Part shown: positions 40,476 through 48,717 of the stretch, piece by piece
Layout of the letters: each line of letters begins with the position of its first letter
How positions within the stretch are numbered: the stretch's first letter is position 1
Assembly: GCA_964580575.1 (NCBI GenBank)
Contig: CAZOLJ010000031.1
Span: 1 to 48,734 of the forward strand
DNA: 48,734 bases
Direction: 5' to 3'
Source of the DNA: CAVPDE01 sp964580575
GTDB taxonomy: Bacteria > Desulfobacterota > DSM-4660 > Desulfatiglandales > HGW-15
The notes under the pieces: generated by a model
What the model was told of the DNA's origin: nothing
What the model saw: the letters and a program-made list of their open reading frames with translations, nothing else
Databases searched by the model: none
Position numbers and translations under genes: made by a program

Positions 40476-42338
40476 TTATGATCCGGTGGCCGCGGCGGCG
40501 CTCACCGGGCGCTGTGCGCTACCTGCGCCATGGTAGTCGAGGAACGACTCCATGCCTTCATCGCCCATGTAGCGGCCGAGCGTCTTCCGGTCCGCATGAG
40601 TCAAGTCCGCCACGATGAGGCCGTCCAGAGCCTTTGCGAAACTCCTGTCCACATTGAAGTCGATGACCTTGCCCCCCAGCTTGAGATATTGCTTCAGAAG
40701 AATCGGCATTCCTTTCCCGTCGTCTTCGACGCCGGAAATCCAGGCCGACACTTCATCGACACCTTCTTCCCACGGGTGTGACTCGACCCAGTGAAGCCCA
40801 TGGACCTGCTTCTCCCGGAAAGGATTTCTTGGCCTCACCAACCCTTGGAGATAAGGCAGCGAACGGTTCATCTTGAGAAACGCGACCATGAGCTGCCGGG
40901 AATAGGATCGGTAGTTGTTTGAGATGCTCACGGCGCCGAAAAGCTGCCTGTATCTCGGATGAGTGACAACGTAGCGGCCGATGCCTTTCCAGAGAAGAAA
41001 AAGGGGAGGGTAGCTCCTCTGGTACTCTTTCCGCACAAAGGTGCGGCCAAGCTCCAGAGCCGGTCCGATCTCCCGCAGAAGCGCATCCTCGTATCTGAAC
41101 AAGGTATGGGTGTAGAGCCCCTTTTTCCCGTACCTTGGCAGAATCTCATCCGTGGGGCCAAAACGGTAGGCGCCCACCACCTCGTCTTTGTTCTTGTTCC
41201 AGATGAAGAGGTGGATGTAGAGGTTGTCGAAGCGATCCAGGTCAACGGCCTTCCCTGTCCCTTCTCCTGCAAGCCGGAAGGTCTCCTCCCGGAGCCTTCC
41301 GATCTCCTGGAGGATCCTGGGTATCTGGCCTGCCCTGGCATAGAAGACTTCAAACTCGAGGCTCTGTGCAAGTTTTTGGCAGGAAGGCAAGGACTCCACC
41401 TCCCGCTTCAACAGTATAGAATCCTGTTTGGGAACGATCTCTGCCTGTTTCTGAGCTCCCCGCACTGGGTGGACCGGAAGCCTGATCAAGGCGTTGCCCT
41501 TTCCGAAGGCGAGCGCCAAGAGAGAGGTCCGGAATCTGAGGTACTCTATCAGGTCGTTTGGATTCTCATAGGCCTTGAGGGACCGGTAGGGGATGAGCGT
41601 CCCGATTCTCGCCCTGATGGTCGCACCCCGCTTCTTGAGAAGCTCCCGGGGCAGAAGGACCGTGCGGAGCAGGGGATGGAGGAGTCCGGCCCCCTGAAAA
41701 AGGATGCTGTTACGGCCCTCGAAGTGCACGGGCAGGACCGGCGCCTTGGTGAGATGGACGAGCCTGGCTGCCGTGTTGTTCCAGGGCGGGTCTTCCACTT
41801 TCCAGTTGCGCCAGGTGGCATGAGACACTTCGCCGGAAGGGAAGGCAATCAGCATTCCCCCCTTCTTCACCCAGTCGACAGCCCTCTTCACGGCGCCGAT
41901 GTTTTTGGAAGTGGAGGTCTTTCTGCCGAAAGGATCTACAAGGAGAAAGAGAGGCCTGAGATCCGGAATGGAACCCAGGAAATAGTTGGCCAGGATTTTA
42001 ATGTCTTTACGGACTGAAGCAAGAGTGGCAGCAAGAACAATTCCGTCAATGCCGCCGAAAGGATGGTTTGCCACGACAATGGCCGGCCCTGAGGGGGGAA
42101 TCGCTCGGAGCTCCCTGTCATTGATTGCGGCTCTTATGTCGAGCAGCCTGAGCGCATGGGTCAGAAACTCGAAGGGATCCTTGCTCGACGGGATTGCGTC
42201 ACAGAGACCCCTGATCGTGTGAATCCCCAGCATCCGTTCGAGGATCGCGTTAGCAACGAAGGCTGAGCGCTTGCGGATCGAGCCTCTCCGTGGTCCTTCC
42301 ATCGGAAGGAGAGCGGCAAGAAATGTTTCCTTCTCCAT
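40476..42338 (-). CDS. olsF: Bifunctional acyltransferase, OlsF-type ornithine/amino-acid lipid synthase
   Basis: The 620-residue protein has an N-terminal PlsC-like O-acyltransferase domain (NHPFGGIDG, FPSGEVS, PVHFEGRN). The C-terminal OlsB-like GNAT N-acyltransferase domain (VFYARAGQIPRILQEIGRLREETFR...LGRTFVRKEYQ, PPLFLLWKGIGRYV) follows. This domain order is that of OlsF, which makes phosphorus-free ornithine lipids in one polypeptide, usually under phosphate limitation. The amino-acid substrate is not certain. AGGAGG precedes ATG 42338. It is convergent with the ATPase, leaving 3 bp between stops. Confidence 0.85.
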   Translation of the reverse strand: MEKETFLAALLPMEGPRRGSIRKRSAFVANAILERMLGIHTIRGLCDAIPSSKDPFEFLTHALRLLDIRAAINDRELRAIPPSGPAIVVANHPFGGIDGIVLAATLASVRKDIKILANYFLGSIPDLRPLFLLVDPFGRKTSTSKNIGAVKRAVDWVKKGGMLIAFPSGEVSHATWRNWKVEDPPWNNTAARLVHLTKAPVLPVHFEGRNSILFQGAGLLHPLLRTVLLPRELLKKRGATIRARIGTLIPYRSLKAYENPNDLIEYLRFRTSLLALAFGKGNALIRLPVHPVRGAQKQAEIVPKQDSILLKREVESLPSCQKLAQSLEFEVFYARAGQIPRILQEIGRLREETFRLAGEGTGKAVDLDRFDNLYIHLFIWNKNKDEVVGAYRFGPTDEILPRYGKKGLYTHTLFRYEDALLREIGPALELGRTFVRKEYQRSYPPLFLLWKGIGRYVVTHPRYRQLFGAVSISNNYRSYSRQLMVAFLKMNRSLPYLQGLVRPRNPFREKQVHGLHWVESHPWEEGVDEVSAWISGVEDDGKGMPILLKQYLKLGGKVIDFNVDRSFAKALDGLIVADLTHADRKTLGRYMGDEGMESFLDYHGAGSAQRPVSAAAATGS

Positions 42339-42608
42339 TCTCGGTTTCCTCCTGATTGTGGTTTTGAAGTCGACTTGAGGGGCAAAGGGACAGATGAGTG
42401 CAGGCCGGATGGCACAGAGGGGCAGAGAAACAGATCGGGGGGGGGTTCTGCTTTGTGCCTATGTGCCTTTGCATCTTTGTGCCTGCATCGTGATACAAAA
42501 ACCAAACTGGGGTCTTCGCCTGAAGGCGTGGGTATCCACCCATTTCTGATGGGAACCCATGATGCCAGACAATTGTGGGAGATTGATTACGATTGCATTA
42601 GATGACGG

Positions 42609-42983
42609 TTAGAGATTGGCCGTTCTCTTCACCCTCTGTTTTGCTTCTTCCCTCTTCTTGCACTCGATGCAAAGCGATGTGACCGGTAGCGCCTCGAGGC
42701 GCTCCGATTCAATCTCCTCGCCGCAGAACTCACAGACGCCGTAGGTGCCGTTCTTGATCTTTTCGAGCGCCATCCTGACCTCACCGCGCAGTGCCGTGTT
42801 CCGTTCGATGATGCGGAGACCGAGTTCTCTTTCCTGCTCGGCTGTGGCCCGGTCGATGAGGTCCGGACATTTCGTTCCATTGATATCCCAGTATATTCGG
42901 GAGCCGCCGGCTTTCTCTGTCAGCTCATCGAGTTTCTGGTGGAGCAGATTTCTGAAGAATCGTTTTCGCTGTGTCTTGAGCAT
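42609..42983 (-). CDS. DksA/TraR-family zinc-finger transcription factor
   Basis: The 124-residue protein has a coiled coil with the DxxDxA tip (DLIDRAT, Asp41/Asp44) that enters the RNA polymerase secondary channel. A C4 zinc finger follows (CEFC 84-87, CIEC 105-108). It should modulate transcription with or without ppGpp. GGAGG precedes ATG 42983; the frame's 61-codon extension upstream is non-coding. A PHO-box-like array (43220-43256) with a -10 lies about 220 bp upstream. The gene is 270 bp ahead of olsF; that spacer holds only TTTGTGCC-type low-complexity sequence. Confidence 0.9.
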   Translation of the reverse strand: MLKTQRKRFFRNLLHQKLDELTEKAGGSRIYWDINGTKCPDLIDRATAEQERELGLRIIERNTALRGEVRMALEKIKNGTYGVCEFCGEEIESERLEALPVTSLCIECKKREEAKQRVKRTANL

Positions 42984-43202
42984 GTGGCGTTTTAACCTCC
43001 GCAAAAGAAATACAGTCCGCTTATTCTTGATGGATTCACGAAATCTGCGCCGGTGAAAACCGGGAGCCGGATTCAGGTCTTGTTGTTGATGGCCCCGTAA
43101 TTGTGCCGACGCTCTTTCCAAATCCCTCCTGAGAGGCTGTCCGATAACTGCTCTCCCCTCCCCCACCCCGACCCTCCCCCGTCGAGGAGGAGGGAGATTA
43201 AG

Positions 43203-43256
43203 AGTTTACACCCCCCGATTTAGGATCTCACTAGGATGCGGTTAATGTTCGATTAA
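43203..43256 (-). promoter_or_regulatory. PHO-box-like array and -10 upstream of the DksA-family gene
   Basis: Plus-strand TTAG, CTAG, TTAA and TTAA start at 43220, 43231, 43242 and 43253. In gene direction 11 nt separate the last repeat from TAAACT (plus AGTTTA, 43203-43208; 4 of 6). Confidence 0.6.
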
Positions 43257-43330
43257 GAATGCAAAAGGGATGGAGGAGACGCACTAAGGCATGCACTTCT
43301 GAAACAGTCTAGCTCCAAACTATATGCCCA

Positions 43331-43357
43331 CCCCTCTCCCTCGCCGCAGGAGAGGGG
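43331..43357. repeat. C-rich hairpin repeat
   Basis: CCCCTCTCC and GGAGAGGGG form a perfect 9-bp stem around a 9-base loop. A related CCCTCCCCC/GGAGGAGGG tract lies at about 43155-43198. Both are in the 814-bp gene-free stretch 42984-43797. Confidence 0.55.
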
Positions 43358-43375
43358 AAGGCTATTGGCACAAAG

Positions 43376-43457
43376 AGCCCGACCCAAGAGCGTCTTAACG
43401 ATAGAAGTTCGGGCTTCCTGGTACCCTGGATCAGGGGCAGCAAAGGACCCGCATGAT
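43376..43457 (-). ncRNA. 82-bp structured repeat, copy 1
   Basis: It matches 47309-47390 at about 72 of 82 positions in the same orientation. On the minus strand it would fold into a hairpin with CCTG/CAGG inside GCTGCC/GGAAGC. A second stem follows, AGCCCGA/TCGGGCT, with a long loop. Toward the DksA-family gene it lies between two PHO-like arrays (43617 and 43220). Function unknown; leader RNA is inferred. Confidence 0.45.
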
Positions 43458-43599
43458 GGGTTGTCGCGTTATGCGTTCCGGGTTGTCACGTTAAAACGGA
43501 ATCACAAATGGACCGGGGTACGCGTTCAGAGTATCGGGTAAAATCAAAGCCGAACTCACTTGCTTTAGTGTTTCCACTATTTCGGTATTCCGCTTTTCC

Positions 43600-43653
43600 C
43601 TTATCCAACTCTCCTGTTAGGATTTTACGAGCGATCTGCGAAAATTCTGTAAA
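43600..43653 (-). promoter_or_regulatory. Second PHO-box-like array in the DksA/YibE spacer
   Basis: Plus-strand TTAG, CGAG, CGAA and TAAA start at 43617, 43628, 43639 and 43650. In gene direction GATAAG (4 of 6) follows after 11 nt. The array is similar in sequence to that at 47569 and likewise stands about 160-180 bp from an 82-bp structured repeat. Confidence 0.5.
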
Positions 43654-43797
43654 TCCTCAGCTCGCTCTTGTACGTTCCAGTTGAGGAAGTTCTGTTCATT
43701 GCGCGCACGCGCGGCACGGGGCGACGGACCTATCCAATCGGTTTACTCACTTTGGGAAACCTTTAGAGATGAAGAACGGGGCTCGTTGCGCTTGCTT

Positions 43798-44943
43798 TTA
43801 ACTGTCGGCCTCGGATTGTGAGGCCCCCATTCTCGCTTTGCCTCGGTATAGGAGCGCCGCGACTGCGGCGGTAAAAGGTGCCACCGTCACGACCCCGAAA
43901 CTGCCGACAAGGATGTTCAGAACCTCAGCGGCCACGAAAGGTGCGTTCAGGAGATTTGCCGCCGGAAGCCCCTTAGCCAAGAAAACCATGAACATGGTGA
44001 TGTGGCTGCCAGAGTAGGCGAGCAGCAGCGTAGGAGTCATGGTGCCGGTGACAGCGCGTCCGACGCGCAGGCCTGAGCGCATATGATCAATAGGGCCGAT
44101 ATCCGGATGCCTGAGCTTGATCTCATCCATGGTCGCCGCAATGTCCATTGCCAGATCCATCACGGCACCGGAACACGCAAGGAACACGCTCGCAACGAAG
44201 ATGTCCGTCAGGCGGAGTCCGTAGTATCCTGAGTAAAGCAGCATCTCGGCGTAGGGTCGCACGGCGCCGTGCATCCAAAACATGTTCGTAAACCAGGTGG
44301 CGAGGCCGCAGGTGAGCAGCAAGCCCAACATGGATCCGGCGAACGCGGCCAGACCGCGGCGGGTCAGGCCGCCGACTGAAAAACAGATCACCACCGTGAG
44401 AAGCGTGACGATGCCGAGGCCGGTCGGTATCGGCGGGAAGCCGCGAAGCAGAAGCGGGAAAAACAGTTTCCAGAGCACCATTGCCGCAAAGATGAAAGAC
44501 AGAGCGGCCTTCAGCCCTGTCACTCCGGCCACGGCCACCAGCAATAGAAAGAAGAGGACGATCAACACCAACTGCAACTGCAGCCGGTAATATCCGCGCG
44601 CTACGGCGTTGCCGGGCTTGCCGTCGCGATCGAGGTACTCCATGAGAATGACCTTCCCGGCCTCGTAAAATTCATCGATCTCCATCTTTCCGGTCAGCAT
44701 GTTCACGACGGGAAGTTCCTGGCCCTTGTGAGGGCCGTCCAGGATCCGGACGGTCAGAACCTGGGGACCGGTCTTGACGATCAGGTCCACCCGGGTCAGG
44801 CGGTTGTCGACCGCGGTAATGAGCCCGCGACAGCGCAACCCGCCCGGGGCGGCCGGAACGTGCGTCAGGTCAACGGCGGCAAGCACGATGCAGATACCGG
44901 CGATCGTCAACGAAAAGAGCCATTCGCGCCGTGAGGTTGACAT
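43798..44943 (-). CDS. YibE/F-family multi-pass membrane protein
   Basis: The 381-residue protein has an N-terminal TM and a beta-rich extracytoplasmic domain (about 35-110, QVLTVRILDGPHKGQELPVVNML). About eight TM helices follow with the family's GxxTPTLLLAYSGSHITMFMVFL stretch. Function is not established in the family. It ends a minus-strand group with the PEP-CTERM and phosphatase genes; a hairpin (44967-45001) separates it from them. GGGGGG precedes ATG 44943. Confidence 0.9.
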   Translation of the reverse strand: MSTSRREWLFSLTIAGICIVLAAVDLTHVPAAPGGLRCRGLITAVDNRLTRVDLIVKTGPQVLTVRILDGPHKGQELPVVNMLTGKMEIDEFYEAGKVILMEYLDRDGKPGNAVARGYYRLQLQLVLIVLFFLLLVAVAGVTGLKAALSFIFAAMVLWKLFFPLLLRGFPPIPTGLGIVTLLTVVICFSVGGLTRRGLAAFAGSMLGLLLTCGLATWFTNMFWMHGAVRPYAEMLLYSGYYGLRLTDIFVASVFLACSGAVMDLAMDIAATMDEIKLRHPDIGPIDHMRSGLRVGRAVTGTMTPTLLLAYSGSHITMFMVFLAKGLPAANLLNAPFVAAEVLNILVGSFGVVTVAPFTAAVAALLYRGKARMGASQSEADS

Positions 44944-44966
44944 TCACCCCCCTGAGGTAGAAGCAT

Positions 44967-45001
44967 GAAGACGGCGCCACTAGTTCCGCGGCGCCGTCTT
45001 C
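44967..45001 (-). terminator. Perfect 12-bp hairpin after the PEP-CTERM gene
   Basis: GAAGACGGCGCC and GGCGCCGTCTTC pair perfectly around an 11-base loop. It lies 33 nt beyond the PEP-CTERM stop. No clear U-tract follows on the minus strand, so it may attenuate rather than end transcription into yibE/F. Confidence 0.6.
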
Positions 45002-45034
45002 AATAATTAGCCAGGTAGGACAGAGGATGCTTCG

Positions 45035-45592
45035 TTATCTGCCCATTTTCCGCCGGATTCCCACCAGCCCAGCCAGGCCCGAGGCGAGCAGCCAGACAGC
45101 GCCAGGGATCGGTACAACTGACGTCGTTCCGGAAATGGTCGTAAAAGCCTCGAGTGTCCCGTGATCGGAAAACACCGCATCATAGGCTATGTTGCCAAGT
45201 TGGTAGTCGGCGGTAAAAACAAAACCGCCTAGCAAAGACCCGGGCGAGACATCGGCAGATAGAATGCCGGAATACATCTCCAGGTAATCTGTCACGACAG
45301 GGGTATTGAGATCTGCCTTGCCGGTAAATGTATAGCTCGTCCAATCTGCGGGCATATTCAATACGGTGACAGTGGTCTGCCCGCCAGGGTAGAGGTCCAC
45401 CTCTTGCAGGTACGGATGAGAATCGCCTACCGATGACGTGTTCTCAAAGAGATAGTCGTATTGCCAGAACCCACCGCCCAGATCGGTTTCGCTGTAAAGA
45501 ATATTCGCCGATATGGACGCCTGGGTCGCCGGCACCATCATTAACATGGCGACCAGAGCCAACGCCATGACTAAAATGCTGATCTTCTTCAT
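45035..45592 (-). CDS. PEP-CTERM-type exported protein
   Basis: The 185-residue protein has a signal peptide (MKKISILVMALALVAMLMMVPATQA). A beta-rich domain and a C-terminal sorting signal follow: VPIPGAVWLLASGLAGLVGIRRKMGR (motif, TM, basic end), the variant common in Desulfobacterota. It is expected to be processed by an exosortase, which is not in this window. GGGAGG precedes ATG 45592. It follows the alkaline phosphatase by 34 nt in the same operon and may localise to the same surface site. Confidence 0.85.
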   Translation of the reverse strand: MKKISILVMALALVAMLMMVPATQASISANILYSETDLGGGFWQYDYLFENTSSVGDSHPYLQEVDLYPGGQTTVTVLNMPADWTSYTFTGKADLNTPVVTDYLEMYSGILSADVSPGSLLGGFVFTADYQLGNIAYDAVFSDHGTLEAFTTISGTTSVVPIPGAVWLLASGLAGLVGIRRKMGR

Positions 45593-45626
45593 AAAAACCT
45601 CCCATTCCTTATAGCACAATCTGGTT

Positions 45627-47141
45627 CTACTTCACGATTGGCAGCGCGCCAAGGCCCATTATCACAGCGAGTTTCTTGGCAATATCCGTATTATCGTAGA
45701 AGCCATAGAAATTCCTGGCGTCCGCACCCTGAGCGAAGACCGGCACCGGGACACCGGTATGCGAATAGGAGGTCCAACCGACGCTGGCCTGCTCGTTCAG
45801 GATATGCGTGATGGTCACGATGATGGGTTCATAGCCGCCGTAGAGCAGCGTATTTTCTGCCGCCAGATTGTCGTTTGCGCCGCAAAGAGACTTATCGTAG
45901 GCGTCTTCCAGTTTAAGTTTCTGGTAGTCATTGAGAGTGCTCCAGGTAAGGCCGAACTCGCTCGACAGCAGGTTGACCATGTCGGCATTGCTCGCCAGGT
46001 TGTCGGGGTTCGTCCAGCTGCCGCAAGTAGAAGCAGCGTAGGCAGTCTTATGGGTGGCCCACTGATTGGCGCCGAAATACTGGAAGCTGTTCTGCTGACC
46101 GAGCAGACGATCGTAGTAGGCCGTATAGGCCGTGGTGGCGTGACCTATGGTCATACCGCCGGTCTCGTGGTCACCCGTGACAACAATAAGGGTATCGCGC
46201 GGATGCGCATTATAGAATGCCTGCGCCACGGCGACGGCGTCGTCAAAATCGATCATGTCACCGATCGTGGCCATGGCATCATTGGCGTGGCAGGCCCAGT
46301 CGATCTTGCCGCCCTCGACCATGAGGAAAAAACCTGTGCTTAGACCGCCGTTACCAGAAAGAACCTTGATGGCGACATCCGTCATCTCCGCAAGCGACAG
46401 GTTGTTTGCACCCTGCGGCTGGTCCAGATCGATAGCATAGGGCATGGCGGAGGAGTCCTGCAGCCAGGGATTGATGGCGACGACCTTGTCCCGCGGGTTT
46501 GTCAGAAGATCTTCGATCGATACCTTGGTATTGCGCACTTCGTATCCATTAGCAGTAAGCAGGGCCCATACGTCGGTAGGACTGGTGGGAGCGACCAAGC
46601 CGCCACCGCCGAAAAACTCATATCCCGTATTGGCCATCTGGATGGCGATGTTATTCATTTGGCTTCGGCTGGTAACGCTGGCATAGTAGGAAGCGGGTGT
46701 AGCATGATCGAGGGACACGCTGGTGACGATGCCGACCTTCTTGCCCCGCTCTTTGGCCAGCTGGGCGACACTCTTATAGCTGATGGTCTTGGCGTCGTTC
46801 ATTCCAATGACGCCGCTCAAGGTCTTGATGCCGCACGCAAAGGCCGTGCCGGCGGATGCCGAGTCGGTCATCAGTGCATGGGCATCAAAAGTCGTCTGCA
46901 TGCCCTGTACCGGCATCTTGCTCATGTTCAGCCGGTTCTGTGGCAGGAGCAGGTCAGCGGCCTCTCTTGCATTGCCTCCATTAAGTTCCGTCAGATAGGC
47001 TTCGGTCGCCTGGATCTGCGAATTCGCCATGCCGTCACCCAGGAAGAAGAACACATACTTGGGCGCTGCGTATGCTGCCGACGCCATCAAGGCCACCAGG
47101 ACGGTTAACACGATAGAAGTCACAACCTTTCTCAGTTTCAT
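45627..47141 (-). CDS. Alkaline phosphatase (PhoA superfamily), intact
   Basis: The 504-residue exported enzyme has a signal peptide (ending ASAAYA), the metal-site FFFLGDGMANSQ and the active-site serine in MTDSASAGTAFACG. DWACHAND, TGDHETGGM and the last His motif SHTGVPVPV are all present, so full activity is expected. It frees phosphate from organic esters outside the cytoplasm. AAGGAG precedes ATG 47141 (an adjacent GTG at 47144 is in frame). A PHO-box-like array lies 428 bp upstream and an 82-bp structured repeat lies in the presumed leader. Confidence 0.95.
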   Translation of the reverse strand: MKLRKVVTSIVLTVLVALMASAAYAAPKYVFFFLGDGMANSQIQATEAYLTELNGGNAREAADLLLPQNRLNMSKMPVQGMQTTFDAHALMTDSASAGTAFACGIKTLSGVIGMNDAKTISYKSVAQLAKERGKKVGIVTSVSLDHATPASYYASVTSRSQMNNIAIQMANTGYEFFGGGGLVAPTSPTDVWALLTANGYEVRNTKVSIEDLLTNPRDKVVAINPWLQDSSAMPYAIDLDQPQGANNLSLAEMTDVAIKVLSGNGGLSTGFFLMVEGGKIDWACHANDAMATIGDMIDFDDAVAVAQAFYNAHPRDTLIVVTGDHETGGMTIGHATTAYTAYYDRLLGQQNSFQYFGANQWATHKTAYAASTCGSWTNPDNLASNADMVNLLSSEFGLTWSTLNDYQKLKLEDAYDKSLCGANDNLAAENTLLYGGYEPIIVTITHILNEQASVGWTSYSHTGVPVPVFAQGADARNFYGFYDNTDIAKKLAVIMGLGALPIVK

Positions 47142-47308
47142 CACTTTTCTCCTTTCTCTCTTATAATGATTTTGCTTCAGCTAGGTATTCATGCCGCAAC
47201 TTGCCTCGTTAGTAATGCGTATTGCTGTTTTCCTTGCCCTACCGCTCCAGTTCACCTCCTTTCTGCTTTTGATTTCGCATGTCCTCGGTCTCAGAGGACA
47301 AACGACAA

Positions 47309-47390
47309 AGCCCGAACTGCAAGCGTCTTCACGATAGAAGTTCGGGCTGCCTGGTACCCTGGATCAGGGGCAGCAAAGGACCCGTATCAT
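47309..47390 (-). ncRNA. 82-bp structured repeat, copy 2, in the alkaline phosphatase leader
   Basis: In gene direction the element has a GCTGCC/GGCAGC stem enclosing CCTG/CAGG. A perfect 10-bp stem AGCCCGAACT/AGTTCGGGCT follows, then TTTGTCGTTTGT. The 3' arm of the first stem and the 5' arm of the second share AGC, so they compete. That is the layout of a riboswitch or attenuator; I match it to no known class. Confidence 0.5.
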
Positions 47391-47568
47391 TAGTGACAAG
47401 TGTCGAGTGACAAGTAACGAGAAGTAGAATTCAGTGCCCCGTTCTTCGTCTCCTTTGTGCTCTCGTTACGTGTGACTGTTTTGTTCGGTGTTCATCGTTC
47501 AGGTGACTCGCTCACGCGAGAGAAGATTCTGAATTCAGTTCTGTCTCCTTTCTTCTCCTGCTTTTTTG

Positions 47569-47605
47569 TTAAGATTTTGTGAGCGGTTCATGAATTGTTC
47601 GTTAA
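47569..47605 (-). promoter_or_regulatory. PHO-box-like array upstream of alkaline phosphatase
   Basis: Plus-strand TTAA, TGAG, TGAA and TTAA start at 47569, 47580, 47591 and 47602. The hexamer 11 nt beyond in gene direction (GAGAAG) is a weak -10. Its position ahead of a phosphatase gene is what would be expected for a PHO box. Confidence 0.55.
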
Positions 47606-47903
47606 CCATCGTTTTTCTAGACGGCCTCGCCGGGGCTTCCAGAGAAACGTTACGGCAACGTCAGATTTCTCGCTTCGCTCGAAATGACTGGCTAGGTGTT
47701 GCTCCACCCTCAGAGGGAAAGGCTTCAGGAAGCCCCCCCCCCAGCCCTTCCTGCCGAGGGAGGGGAGGATGTCATCGGCCGCACCTATCAGGGTGTTGCA
47801 CCAGGGGTGGAGGGCTTATTTGTTGACTTCAGGAAAAGAGAAGCATAAGATGATATCAAAATGATGACTTGCAATGCTCGCGTGGAAGGGAGGTGAGGCG
47901 TTT

Positions 47904-48164
47904 ATGGGAGCCATTACGCTGCGGGGCTTGGAGCCGTCCCTGAAGGAGAAGCTGAAACGGGTTGCCAAGAAGGAAGGGAAAAGCGTCAACCAGATGGTGA
48001 AGGATGCTTTGAAGCAGCACCTGGGCATGAGCAAAGAGAAGAAGTTCACGTTGGTCCATCATGATCTTGACCACCTTTTCGGACGGTGGTCCGAGGAGGA
48101 GTTCAAGCGGGTTCAGCGCAAGGTCGATTCTGAACGAAAGATCGACGAGGATTTGTGGCGGTGA
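47904..48164 (+). CDS. vapB: VapB/FitA-like ribbon-helix-helix antitoxin
   Basis: The 86-residue protein has an N-terminal RHH domain (ITLRGLEPSLKEKLKRVAKKEGKSVNQMVKDALKQHL). A C-terminal toxin-binding tail (FGRWSEEEFKRVQRKVDSERKIDEDLW) follows. GGGAGG precedes ATG 47904. The stop overlaps the toxin start as GTGA. Confidence 0.88.
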   Translation: MGAITLRGLEPSLKEKLKRVAKKEGKSVNQMVKDALKQHLGMSKEKKFTLVHHDLDHLFGRWSEEEFKRVQRKVDSERKIDEDLWR

Positions 48165-48553
48165 AGAACCTGTTGATCGACACGAACATCTACACGTATG
48201 CGCTCAAGGGAGACCCTGAGGTCGTATCAGTTTTGCAGCAGGCTCATGAAATCGGAATCAGCGCCGTGAGCATCGGCGAACTGCTCTCCGGTTTCAAGGG
48301 AGGCAAAAAGGAGCAGGAGAACCGTCGGGAGCTCGAAGAATTCATGGATTCACCCCGTGTTCTCGTGCACGGCATTGACGAAGGGACCGCTGAGTTCTAT
48401 GCCGAGGTGCTTCACAACTTGAAGAAGAAGGGAAAGCCGATACCGACCAATGACATCTGGATCGCCGCCCTGGCCTTTCAGCATGGGCTGGCGCTTTTTT
48501 CCAAGGATCAGCATTTCAAGGAAGTCCCGGGGCTCCTGATGATCTCTGAATGA
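48161..48553 (+). CDS. vapC: VapC-type PIN-domain ribonuclease toxin
   Basis: The 130-residue protein has the PIN acidic residues in LLIDTNIYTY, SIGELLSGF and TNDIWIAALA. The GTG at 48161 is preferred (GAGG 10 nt upstream and GTGA overlap with vapB); a GTG at 48155 is in frame. It forms a type II pair with the RHH antitoxin. Confidence 0.9.
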   Translation: MKNLLIDTNIYTYALKGDPEVVSVLQQAHEIGISAVSIGELLSGFKGGKKEQENRRELEEFMDSPRVLVHGIDEGTAEFYAEVLHNLKKKGKPIPTNDIWIAALAFQHGLALFSKDQHFKEVPGLLMISE

Positions 48554-48717
48554 GTTTCAGGCTGAAGATACCCGCTCTGCTGCTCATGAGTCTTCTCTGT
48601 CTTGCGCTGCTCCTGCGGGACAAGGAGTTCTCCAGGAAAGCGATCTGGCAATCTTCGCACAGGGCCGAGATTTTTAACTCCGTCTGGAAGGCAGGCGTGC
48701 TGAATGCCTTTGCATAG
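48550..48717 (+). CDS. Small ORF overlapping vapC
   Basis: The 55-residue protein starts in an ATGA overlap with the vapC stop. It has an N-terminal hydrophobic helix (IPALLLMSLLCLALLL), then a polar tail. Translational coupling suggests it may be real, as a third cistron of the vapBC operon, but no homologue is recognised. Confidence 0.4.
   Translation: MSFRLKIPALLLMSLLCLALLLRDKEFSRKAIWQSSHRAEIFNSVWKAGVLNAFA

Larger units (their letters stand above)
47142..47903. other. Gene-free region between alkaline phosphatase and VapB
   Basis: It contains the 82-bp structured repeat, GTGACAAG low-complexity repeats (47390-47425), a PHO-box-like array (47569-47605) and a C-rich/G-rich tract (47735-47772). 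No credible ORF was seen. Confidence 0.6.

Noticed and set aside
43376..43457. c-di-GMP (GEMM) or other known riboswitch
   Set aside because: None of the conserved GEMM, TPP, SAM, cobalamin, fluoride or guanidine core strings that I know is present on either strand.
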